Assembly (NCBI RefSeq): GCF_036231965.1 | Contig: NZ_CP109499.1 | Location: forward strand, 8,494,001-8,558,000 | DNA from: Streptomyces sp. NBC_01428 | Lineage (GTDB): Bacteria > Actinomycetota > Actinomycetes > Streptomycetales > Streptomycetaceae | Length of the DNA stretch: 64,000 bases | Direction: 5' to 3' | Part shown: positions 10,101 through 20,200 of the stretch, piece after piece | Layout of the letters: every line of letters starts with the position of its first letter | Numbering within the stretch: the first letter of the stretch is position 1 | Program-made: the position numbers and the translations under genes | The notes under the pieces: model-generated | The model's input: only the letters and a program-made list of their open reading frames with translations | Databases searched by the model: none | Told to the model about the DNA's origin: nothing

Positions 10101-11232
10101 CGACCTCCCGGACCTGCCGCTCAACCACAGCGGCAAGGTCGACCGCCGCGCCCTGCTCGACCTCGCCCGCGCCCACCGGAACGACCAGGTGAACACCGGC
10201 AGCCCGCGCGACCACGTCGAACACGGCCTGTACCGCATATGGCGGGACATCCTGCTGCACCCCGACATCGGCATCGGCGACGACTTCTTCGAACTCGGCG
10301 GAACCTCACTGGCGGCCATCAAGATGGCCCACGCCGTCACCGAGGAGTTCGGCATCCGCGTGCCGGTCGCGGACGTCATGCTCCGGCCCACCATCGAGGC
10401 ACTCGCCGGCACCCTGCGCGAGGGCCGGGCGTCCGAGGCACCCGGCAGCCTCGTCGAGTTCCGGCCCGGAACCCCCGGCGCCGCGGGCACTGCGCGCGTC
10501 GTCTGCGTCCATCCCGCAGGCGGCACCGCCTTCTGCTACCTGACCCTCGCCGCGCGACTCCCCGAGACGGCCGGCCTGTACGGCATCCAGTCACCGGGCG
10601 TGAACCCCGGCGAGGACCTGCTGCCGAGCGTCGAGGCCATGGCCGAGGCGTACCTCGCCCTCCTCGCCCCGTACGACGACGGACCCCTCGTCCTCACCGG
10701 CCTCTCCTACGGAGGCCTCGTCGCCCACGAGATGGGCCGTCTGACGGCCCGCGCCGGCCGCACCGACGTCAGCGTCGTCCTCCTCGACACCCAGGCCACC
10801 GACGACCCCGCCGAACGCGCCGCCATCGAGTCCGTCGACATGGCCGAGTTCCGCGACAAACTCGTGCGGTTCAACGGCATGTACCCCGGAATCGACGACG
10901 CCCAGGTCGAGCGGTACCACCGCATCTACAACCACAACCGCGCCACCGCGCGCGACCATCTGCCACACCCCTCGCCGACCCGGCTCGTGCTGGCCCAGGC
11001 CGTCGGCGACGGCAGCGACACGCCCCGTCACGCGGACGTCCGGGACTTCTGGGAGAGGCGCGCCCAGGGTCACTTCCGGGTCGAACCCGTGCCCTGCGAC
11101 CACTGGGAGATGCTGGAGAAGGCCGAGGCGGGCCTGGTCGCGGACGTCCTCGGCGCCGAACTCGCCCACCACGCGGGCGCACCCGCCGAGCCGATCGGCG
11201 TCGGCCGGCAGGCGGCGGGGGAGCGACGATGA
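7165..11232 (+). CDS. Non-ribosomal peptide synthetase, C-A-T-TE
   Basis: One-module NRPS of about 1,355 residues from GTG 7165, which has AGG eight bases upstream; an in-frame GTG at 7099 is also possible. Domains in order: condensation (FAQQRLWFL; active-site HHSIYDGWS near nt 7650), adenylation (YTSGSTGRPKG, YGPTEAT, KLRGFRIEP), carrier protein (DDFFELGGTSL, phosphopantetheine serine near nt 10305) and type I thioesterase (GLSYGG, nt ~10700). The specificity pocket reads by eye as D-A-H-F-L-G-G-L-Y, resembling branched aliphatic codes but with an unusual His. A free-standing C-A-T-TE that follows no elongating module fits addition of one amino acid to a finished product, for example by ester formation (inference). 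It overlaps the next gene by 4 bases. Confidence 0.93.
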   Translation: MQKTPHAIQHAPAPRNTGLSRGNAEEPRSRMRDASFAQQRLWFLAQLPGANEAYNEALAFQLEGPLDADAFGRSLDALVARHETLRTRLVTVDGELRQCVEPPTTGFALLRTDLTGAPDASKALAALREAEACAPFDLEAGPLGRGCLVTLEADRHVLLLTFHHSIYDGWSMNVMMRELGSLYEAFRADGDDPLPPLTVQYADHAVAERASVADGTLGAQEDYWRRTLEDAPPLLELPTDRSRPAEQQHDGGRVEFRLGPEDTAALRTLARSHGATLFVAVLTGWSILLARLSGQTDIVVGSPVANRRDPVARSLIGFFANSLALRVDLSGGPSGAEALTRTRSVVRGALDHQALPFERVVEIVNPPRSAAHAPLFQTMLAWVPDRSGLLRLNGVTVEPLPIPYAPAKFDLALSVTESAGGLAGHLDFATALFDEATVRRHADQLRRLLTDLAHRPEQHIGTLDLMSPEDRDLLLAEGESPRAVADTRSKTSASPLPGPIAPGSPLAASALTDLFETQARRRPHEAAVVCTRGTTDYATLDRRANRLAHALADRSVGPGDVVGLHTGRTVDLVVGVLGILKAGAAYLPLDPAQPQTRLDGMVEDAACPLVLTDSLEHVRTRGWSALTAIETQGALCDAPPAVPRAQDMLAYVIYTSGSTGRPKGVAVEHRSVLNLFDTWQERMGSGPADAGSAWSSIGFDASVHELLLPLTTGASLHIVPEELRGDPESLVTWLREHRIVQAFLPPAYVRWLDEDPATRLSGLRLRTLLTGIESLPEATLHRLTRHLPGLKVCFGYGPTEATLYSTAHYDPRPLDRQSPLGRPLRNTRLRLLDAHLQPVPSGTVGEVYLGGACLARGYLNRPDLTEERFLPDPYLPGERLYRTGDLARRLPDGDLHYVGRADDQVKLRGFRIEPAEIEAALLALDGVREAVVLTDRDAPGGPRLVAAVAATPGARADAQPWRTALTRHLPDHMIPAVVLDLPDLPLNHSGKVDRRALLDLARAHRNDQVNTGSPRDHVEHGLYRIWRDILLHPDIGIGDDFFELGGTSLAAIKMAHAVTEEFGIRVPVADVMLRPTIEALAGTLREGRASEAPGSLVEFRPGTPGAAGTARVVCVHPAGGTAFCYLTLAARLPETAGLYGIQSPGVNPGEDLLPSVEAMAEAYLALLAPYDDGPLVLTGLSYGGLVAHEMGRLTARAGRTDVSVVLLDTQATDDPAERAAIESVDMAEFRDKLVRFNGMYPGIDDAQVERYHRIYNHNRATARDHLPHPSPTRLVLAQAVGDGSDTPRHADVRDFWERRAQGHFRVEPVPCDHWEMLEKAEAGLVADVLGAELAHHAGAPAEPIGVGRQAAGERR

Positions 11233-14200
11233 CCCACGCCGGCCTCTCCCTCCTCGCCGACTCCGTTCGCGCGCAGGCGGCCCGCACACCCTCCGCACCC
11301 GCCGTCGAGGACGGCGACCGTCTCCTGGACTACGCCGAACTCGACGCCATCGCCGACCGGGTCGCCGCCCGACTGCGCGGCGCCGGCATCCTGGCGGGAC
11401 AGGCCGTCGCGGTGGCCCTGCCCCGCTCCTGGCAGCTCGTCTGCGTCATGCTGGGCATCCGCCGCCACGGATGCACCGTCGTCCCCCTGGACCGGCTCAG
11501 CCCGGCGGACAGGCGCGGCCACATCCTCGACGACTCGGGCGCGGTCGCCGTCGTCCACGACAACACCCCGCACACCGTGCCCGACCACCTGGCCGGGCTC
11601 ACCGCCGACACTCTCGTGGCGGCGGGACCGGTGTCACAGGTGCCGGCGGCCGACACCGGCGACGAGAGCGCCACGGGCACCGGCGCGCCGACCGCCTTCC
11701 TCTTCTACACGTCGGGAACCACCGGCCGTCCCAAGGGTGTCGAGGCCACCGACGAGGGCGTCCTCCGGCTCGCGCGGCCCGGCTACATCGGCATCGAGCC
11801 CGGCGACCGTTACGCCTGTCTCGCCAACCCCGCCTTCGACGCCCTCAGCTTCGAGGTGTGGACCCCCCTGCTCACCGGCGGCACCTGTGTCGTCCTCGAC
11901 GATGGAGTGGTCCACGAGCCGTCCGCACTCGCCCAGGTCCTCCGCGACCGCGCCGTGGACACGGTCTTCATCACCGTCGCGCTGTTCAACGCGGTCGTCG
12001 ACCAGGTCCCCGACTGCTTCGCCACCACCCGACAGGTCCTCGTCGGCGGCGAGCGCGTCGACGCCGGGATCCTCCGGGGCTGGTACCGGGCCAACCCGGG
12101 AGCCCGCACGGTCCTGCACAACGTGTACGGCCCCACCGAGACGACCACCTTCGCCCTGTGCTTCGCCGTACCCCGCGACTTCCACGGCGACGACGTCCCC
12201 ATCGGCACCCCCCTGGCCGGCACCCGGTGCGCCACCGTGACCGCCGCCGGCACCCTGGCCCGGGCGGGCGAGACCGCCGAACTCGTCCTGGCGGGAGCGG
12301 CGTTGGCGCTCGGCTACCGCAACCTGCCCGAGGAGACGGCCCGGAGCTTCGCCCCCCTGCCGGCCGGCGACGACGACACTCGCTGGTACCGCACCGGCGA
12401 CCTCGTCCGCGTCGACGAGAACGGCCTGGTGACGTACGTCGGACGGGCCGACCGCCAGGTCAAGGTGCGCGGCTTCCGCATCGAACCGGGCGAGGTCGAG
12501 CGCGGCATCATGACCCATCCCGCCGTACGCCACGCCTACGTGTGCACCCGGCGCGACGACAGCGGCCGCAACGAACTCCTCGCCTTCCTCGTCCCCGACG
12601 CCGAACTGCCCTACGAGGCCTACGAACTCCACCTCGACACCGCCCTCCCCGCCTACATGCGCCCCCATCACACCTACCTCGTGGGGGAGCTGCCTCTGAA
12701 CGCCAACGGAAAGGTGGACGCCGAACGCCTGCTGCGCGAGCGCGGCACACCCTGGCGCGCGGAACGCCCGACGGAGTCACCCGTCACGCCGGAACAGCGG
12801 ACCGTACTGGACCTGGCCGAGGACGTCCTCGGCGTACACGGTCTGACGCCGTCCGACCGCTGGATATCCAGCGGCGGCGACTCCCTCGCGGCCCTCCGCC
12901 TCCGCTTCGCCCTCCTGGAACACCACGGCGCGGACCTGCCCCACGACCTGCTCCTGCGCGCCGACTTCGCCACCATCGCCGAAGCGGTGCACCGCGCCGA
13001 CGCCGCCGCGGGCGTCCATCCGCCGGTCCGCACGACGCCCGGCCTGCGCAGCGCCCCCGCGACCAGCGAACAGCAGCGACTCTGGCTGCTGCGCCAGCGC
13101 GACCCGCAGGACCGCTCCTACGACGTCCCGCTCACCTTCCAGGTCCGGGGCACGCCCGACCCCGCCGCGCTCCGGCACGCCCTCCGCTCCCTGGTGGTCC
13201 GACACCCCGCCTTGCGCACCCGTCTGACCGTCGGTCCGACGGGACTCGTCCAGGAGACCGCCGAGCCCTACGACCCGTGGCGGCCCGCGGACGAACGGGC
13301 GGGGGAGGGACGGCAGGAGGCCGCCGAGCGGTTCTTCGCGCCCGGATTCGACCTCGCCGACCCGCGCATGCTGCGCGCCGCCTTCCTGCCCGACACGGAC
13401 GGCGGAACGCTCCTGCTCCACCTGCACCACATCGCCGTCGACGGCTGGTCGCTCAGCCTGCTGTTCCGCGACCTCACCGCCGCGTACACGGCCGCCCTCG
13501 ACGGCACGCTCGCGGACACCGCCACCGAACCAGTCGTCAGCGAACCCGCCGTCACCACGCTCGACTTCGCCGCCTGGCAGCACGAATGGCGCACCAGCGC
13601 CGCCTACCGGCGGAAGCGCGGACGCCTGGCCGAGCACTACCGCGCCACGCCCGAAGTCTCGCCCCCGCTCGACCCCGTACCCGCCGGCGGCGGTGCCGCC
13701 GCCCGTCTGATCCGGACGTCCGTCGACCCGGCGCGCGCCGCCCAGCTGGACCGCTGGGCGGCACACCAGGGCGTGACCAGGTTCCACCTGCTGCTCTCCG
13801 CCTTCGCCTGCGCCCTCTACGGCGTCACCGGGCAGAGCCGCCCCCTTGTCGCCACACCCGTCGCGAGTCGTCCGCGTCCCGAGTTCGCCGACACCGTCGG
13901 CATGTTCGCCAACACCGTGCTGCTGCCCCTGCACACCGCCCCGCGGCGAGGCCTGCGGGCCCAGTTGCACGAGCACGCCACCAGCGCGGCCACCGTTCTC
14001 GACGGACAGGACATCGCCCTCGCCGACGTCCTGGACGACCACGCCTTCCGCACCGGAGGCCCCCTCTTCGACTACCTCTTCGTCCTGGAGAACACCGAGT
14101 TCGACGCACTGCGTCTGCCGGGCTGCACGCTGCGCCCGCGATGGACCGAGCCACCCGCCGCCAAGTGTGCTCTGACCCTGTCCGTCGTCGAGGACGGCTC

Positions 14201-17200
14201 CGGCCTCCAGTGCCTGTGGGAGTACGACCCCGCACGCGTGCCCGCCGACCGCGTGGACGCCGTGGCCCGGCTGTTCCGCACGGCTCTGGACGGGTTCACC
14301 CACCTGCCGGACCGGACGGTGGCCGACCTCGTCGCACCCTGGCGGACCGGCGCCGCCGCGACCGCCCGGGGCGGCGCGCTGCCGCAGGAGTTCCCCAGCA
14401 TCGCGGAGGGCTTCGCCCGCCAGGTCCGGCACACCCCGGACGCGCCGGCCCTCGCGCACGGCACGGCGACCCTGAGCTACGCCCAACTCGACGCCGCAGC
14501 ATCCTCGTTGGCCGCCGAGATCGGCCGCCTGCACCCCCTGCCCGCCGACCCGGCCGCTCCCGCGAGCGTCGCCCTCTACCTGGATCCGTCCCCCGAGCAC
14601 GTCGTCGCCCTGCTCGCCTGCACCCGCCTCAACCTGACGGTCGTCCCGCTCGACCCGGCCTACCCGCCCGCGCTGCTCCGGCACGTCCTGCGGCAGGCGC
14701 AGCCACTCTGCGTCCTGCACGCTCCGCACACGGCCCCTGCCCTGGACGCCGTCGCCCCGACGGGCCTGCCCCGGTTTCCGCTCGTCCTCACCGACCTGCC
14801 GCCCGCCGGACCCGACACCGTGCCCCGCCCGGCGACACGGCCGCTGTACACCCTGTTCACCTCCGGCTCCACCGGTGTCCCCAAGGGTGTCCAGGTCCCC
14901 GACCGGACCCTGTGCAACCTCATCGCCTGGCAGCAGCGCGAGGCGGGCCCCGCGGGACCCGCCGTCACCCAGCAGTTCTCCATGCTGTCCTTCGACGTCT
15001 CCTTCCAGGAGATCTTCACGACGCTCTGCACCGGCGGCCTGCTCCGCCTGGTGGAACCCGCCTGGCGACAGGACCTCGCCACCCTGCTGGAACGGCTCGA
15101 CACCGACGGGGTGGAGCGTCTGTTCCTGCCCTACGTGGCGCTGCAGCTCCTCGCCGAGCACGCCGTCCGCAGCGGGCGGTTCCCCGCGCGGCTGCGCGAG
15201 GTCGTCACCGCGGGGGAGCAACTGGTCTGCACCGACGCCATCCGCCAGTGGTTCGCCGGGCTCGACAACGCCCGCCTGTTCAACCACTACGGCCCCACCG
15301 AGACCCATGTGGTCAGCGGCCTGTGCCTGAGCGGCGACCCGGCCACCTGGCCGACCAGGCCCGCCATCGGCCGCCCGGTCGCGCACGCCGAACTGCATGT
15401 CGTGGACGCGGAGGACCACCCCGTCCCACCCGGTGTCACGGGCCGTCTCCTCGTCGGCGGCCCCATGGCCGCCCCGTGCTACCTCGGTGATCCCGGACTC
15501 AACCGTGACCGCTTCACCACCGGTCCCGACGGCGGCACCCTCTACCGCACCGGCGACCTGGCGCGCTTCGACGCACAGGGCCTGCTGCACTACGCCGGGC
15601 GGGAGGACGCACAGATCAAACTCAGCGGACACCGGCTCGAACTCGGCCAGGTCGAGGCCGCGTTGCTCCAGTACCCCGGCGTCACGAACGCGGTCGCCGT
15701 CGCCGTCGCCGACCACGGCCGGCTCGTCGCCTGCCTGGAGTGCCGCGGCCCCGACCCCGACCCAGCGGACCTGGACCGCCACCTCGGTGAACTGCTGCCC
15801 GCCCACGTCCGGCTGGGGCGCGTCCGCCGGCTGCAGGCGCTGCCGCGAACCCCGAGCGGCAAGCTCGACCGGGCGGCCGCGCTCACCGCGGACGGAGTCG
15901 ACCTGGGCGCCACCGGCGCGTCCGACGGTTCGCTGTCACCTCTGGAGGCCCGGCTCACCGAGCTGTTCGCCGTCGTCACCGGCAGGCGGCCCGCGCCGGA
16001 ACAGCACTACTTCGACGCCGGTGCCGGCAGCCTCGACCTGATGCGGTTCCACCTCCACTGCACCACGGAGGCCGGGTTGTCCTTCCGTATGGCCGACCTG
16101 TTCGAGCACGTCACCGTCCGGTCCCTGGCCGCGGCCCTCACCCGTCCCACCCCGTCCTCCGCGCCCGTGGAGCCGGCGGAGACCTCACATCCCGAGGACC
16201 CGACTCCGGTCACCGCCGCCGCACCCGGCTCCGAGACCCCCTCCCAGGACGCCATCGACGCCGGACCACGCGCCGCCGTCCGCGCACCCCGGCCCGGCGA
16301 CACGGAGCCGTCGGTGGAGCCCGTCGCCGTCGTCGGCATGGCCGTGCGGCTGCCCGGCGCCCCCGACCTCGCGGCCTTCTGGGACCTGGTCACCTCCGGC
16401 CGACGCGGGGTGGAGCACTTCACCGCCCCCGCCGGCCGGGTCGGCGCACGCAGCCAGTCCGACCGTCCGCTGGCCTTCGACCCCGCGCGCTTCACCATCA
16501 GCCCGCACGAAGCACGGCTGATGGACCCGCAGCAGCGCCAGATGCTCATGGTCTGCGTGGAGGCCCTCGCCCACGCGGGCATCGCCGACCCCGCCGGGCG
16601 ACAGGTCGGACTGATCGCCGCCTGCGGCGAGAACACCTACTTCCAGCGGCTGATCCGGGAAGCCGGGCCCGACGACCTCCCCGACAGCTTCCGGCTCGCC
16701 CTGCACCACGAGAAGGACTTCCTCGCGACCAAGGCCGCCTACCATCTCGGCCTGACCGGGCCCGCGTTCAGCGTCCAGACGGCCTGTTCCAGCTCCCTGG
16801 TCGGCGTCCACCTCGCCGCCCAGCTGCTCCGCCAGGGCGACGCCGAGATCATGCTCGCCGGGGGAGTGCTGGTCGACGCGGAACTCACCGACGGCTACAC
16901 CTACCGCCCCCAGCACATCTTCTCCCCGGACGGCCACTGCCGGGCCTTCAGCGCCGACGCGGGCGGCACCGTCGGAGGCAGCGGGGCGGCGGTCGTCGTC
17001 CTGAAACCACTGAGCCTGGCCCGCCGCGACGGCGACACCGTCTACGCCCTCGTCACCGGCTCCGCCGTGAACAACGACGGCGCGGACAAGCTCGGTTACA
17101 GCGCGCCGTCCCTGTCCGGGCAGCGCGCGGCCGTCCGGACCGCACTGCGCCGCGCGGGACGCCGGGGCGCCGACGTCGGCTACGTCGAGGCCCACGGCAC

Positions 17201-20200
17201 GGGCACCCGCCTCGGTGACCCCGTCGAGGCGGGCGCTCTCCAGGACGCGTACGACGTGCCGCGGGGGCACCGGATCGCCGTGTCGTCGGTGAAGAGCCAG
17301 ATCGGTCACCTGGGCGCCGCCGCGGGCGTGACGGGTCTCGTCCGTGCGGTCCTCGCCGTGCACCACGCGACGATCCCCCCGACCGCCGACTTCGACCGGC
17401 TCAACCCCGAGATCGACGCCACGGCCTTCCGCGTCCCGGTGACCGCGGAGCCCTGGCGGTCGGCGGGACCGCGCCTCGCCGCCGTCAGCAGCTTCGGCAT
17501 CGGCGGGACCAACGCCCACGTCCTGGTCGAGGAGGCCCCGCCCGGCGCGGCCGAAGGCTCCACGGACAGGGCCGACCGCGCCGGGACCGGGGACCTGACG
17601 TTCGCGACGGAGGCGGTCCCGACGGACGTACGGGCGCAGGACCGCGCAACTCCCTTTGCCGCACGGCACCTTGGATCCGCGTCCGACGCTGTGAGGACGG
17701 GGTCCGGGGGTGCCGAACCCCTCCGGGCCGACACCCCTGAAGCGCACGCGTTCGTGCCGCTCCTGGCGCTGTCCGCGCACAGTGCGCCGGCGCTCCGAGC
17801 GGACGCCCGCCGAGCGGCCGACCACCTGGCCGCCCACCCCGACCGCTACGAGCAGGTCGTACGCCATCTGCGGAGCGGACGCCCCGCACTCGACCACCGG
17901 GCGGCCCGCCTGCTCCCCGACGTGCACGCGGCCGTCGACTGGCTGCGCACCGTGGAGCCCGTCGCCGTCCCCCGGACGCGGGGTGAACACGTGGACGCCC
18001 GTCGGGCGACACCGGAGGAACTGGCGGACGCCTGGTGCGCCGGCCGTCCCGTGAACTGGCGGGAGCACCCCGTCCCGGCCCCCTGGGACTTCCCGCCCCC
18101 GTCCTTCGACCTCACCGACTACGACCTCCGCCGCTCCGGGAACCCGGAGGGGCCCGGGTTCCCGCAACGGCTGCCCGCCGACCGGTGGCTGCACCAGAAG
18201 CACTGGGTCCGGACGCGCCGGGCCCGCACCGGGCCCGCTCCCGCCGCAGCACGCACCGTGGTCGTGGTCGGCGACGCGGCGACGGAGTGGAGCGCCTGGG
18301 CGGCTCCGGGCCGGGGCGGAGCACGCGTGGTGCGCGTCGAGGCGGGACCCGCCTTCGCCCGCCTCGGGCCGGACACGTACCGCGCCGATCCCTCCGACGC
18401 CGGACAACTCGGCCGCATCATCGCTGACGTGAGCCGCGAAACCGGCGCGCACACCGACTGGCTGCACACCCTGCCCCTCGCCGTGCGGGGTCCGGTCGAC
18501 GAGTCCACCGTCGACGCCGCCGTTCACGCGTGCCTCGACACGGTCGCCGCCCTGTGCACGGCACTGGCGGACGTCCCCCCGGACGTACGACCCCGGCCGT
18601 GGGTGCTGACGCATGCCGTCCAGCCCGTGGCAGGCCCCACCGGGCGGCCCGAACTCGCTCTGACGGCAGCGGCGAGCGAAGCGCCCCGTCAGGAACTCGG
18701 CCTGACCGTACGGTGGGTGGACCTCCCGGACGCCGAACCCGGCCACTGGGCGGACCGGTTGACCGCGCTCCTCGCCGACACCGCGCCCACCGGGCCCCGC
18801 CTCGCGCTGCGCGACGGGCACTGGTGGCAGCCGGTACGCCTGCCCGTGACCGAGACGCCGTCCGACGGCCTGCCGGGGCACGGATCCCCGGCCCGGCCGC
18901 AGCCCGGCACGCACCTCGTCCTGGGCGGCACCGGGGGGATCGGCAGCACGCTCGCCGCGCGCATCCTGCGGGAACCGGACACCCGGGTCGTGCTCCTGTC
19001 GCGCAGAGGCGAACTGCCCGCGGCGCTCGCCGCCTGGCGGGACCGCGTCACCTGTGTGCGAGCGGACCTGGCCGAGGAGTCCCTGGACGCCATCGCCGCC
19101 CGCCTCGGCCCCCGGCTCGACGGGCTGACCGGCGTCGTCCACGCGGCGGGCACCGCGCACGGAACGCTCCTCGTGCGGCGGGACGCGGCAGCCGCCCGCC
19201 GGGGCATCGCGGCCAAACTCCGGGGCGCCCTGCTGACCGAGCGGCTCATCGCCACGCACCGGCCCGGCACGGTCGTCTACTGCTCCTCCATGGCAGCCGA
19301 GCTGGGCGGGATCGGACAGTTCGACTACGCCGGCGCCAATGGCCTCCTCGACGGCTTCGCCCACCACACGAGCGGCGACGACGGCACCGCACGAACCGTC
19401 GTCGCCTGGGACGCCTGGCGCGAGGTCGGCATGGCGCACGACGCCCGAGTGCGGGACGCACGCCACCGGGCGCACCTCGACGTCGCGCTCACCCCGGCGG
19501 AGGGCGTGGATGTGTTCGACCGGGCGATGGAGCTACAACTCCCCCAACTCCTCGTCTGCACCACCGACCTGGCCGAGGCCGTCCGCTTCTACGAAGCCGT
19601 CCCCGACACCACCCCGGCCACCGGCGCGGACCCGCGGTCCGAACCCGGCCCGGAGCCCGGTACACCGATCACCCACACCCGAGCCGAGTCCCCCGACGGC
19701 GACCCGGCAGCCGCGCTGCGGGAGGCGACCCGTTCCCTGCTCGGCCTGGACACCCTGGACGAGGCCGCCCCGCTGTACGACCTCGGCGCCGACTCCCTGA
19801 CCCTGCTGGAGCTCCTGGACGAGGTGAAACGGCTCTACGGCACCGACCTGGACCTGTCCCGGCTCACCCACCGGGTCACCTTGAACGAGATCCTGGGCCA
19901 CCTCACGGCCGTCCGGCCGGCACCCCGTACCCACGCGGTGGCGGTCGACGTCTGGCAGCGCGGAACGGGCCCGGGCGTGCTCTGCCTCGTCCACCCCGTC
20001 GGGGGCGACATCCAGGCATACCGCGCCCTCGTCTCCGCCCTGCCCGACCGGCTGACGGTCTGTCTGATCGCCGACCCGGCACTGTCCGCCCCGGACGCGC
20101 CCGACTGGTCCCTCACCGAACGCGCCGCCCAGTACCTCGCCGCCGTCCGACGGGAGTTCCCCGCGGCGGGACGACAACTGCGGCTCGCGGGATGGTCGTT

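Noticed and set aside
8982..11228. A long in-frame upstream extension of the hybrid megasynthase
   Set aside because: It overlaps the C-A-T-TE gene in another frame, encodes Arg/Pro/Ala-rich shadow text, and the real A domain begins at ATG 11229 with an ATGA overlap.
17540..18900. A hidden acyltransferase domain in the PKS module
   Set aside because: No GHSxG-type nucleophile motif or substrate motif in any part; only linkers and the KR structural half are readable.
16185..19475. A 1,096-codon minus-strand frame opposite the megasynthase
   Set aside because: Shadow of a high-GC gene; Gly/Val/Arg/Asp-rich with no domain, while the plus strand has clear KS and KR motifs.
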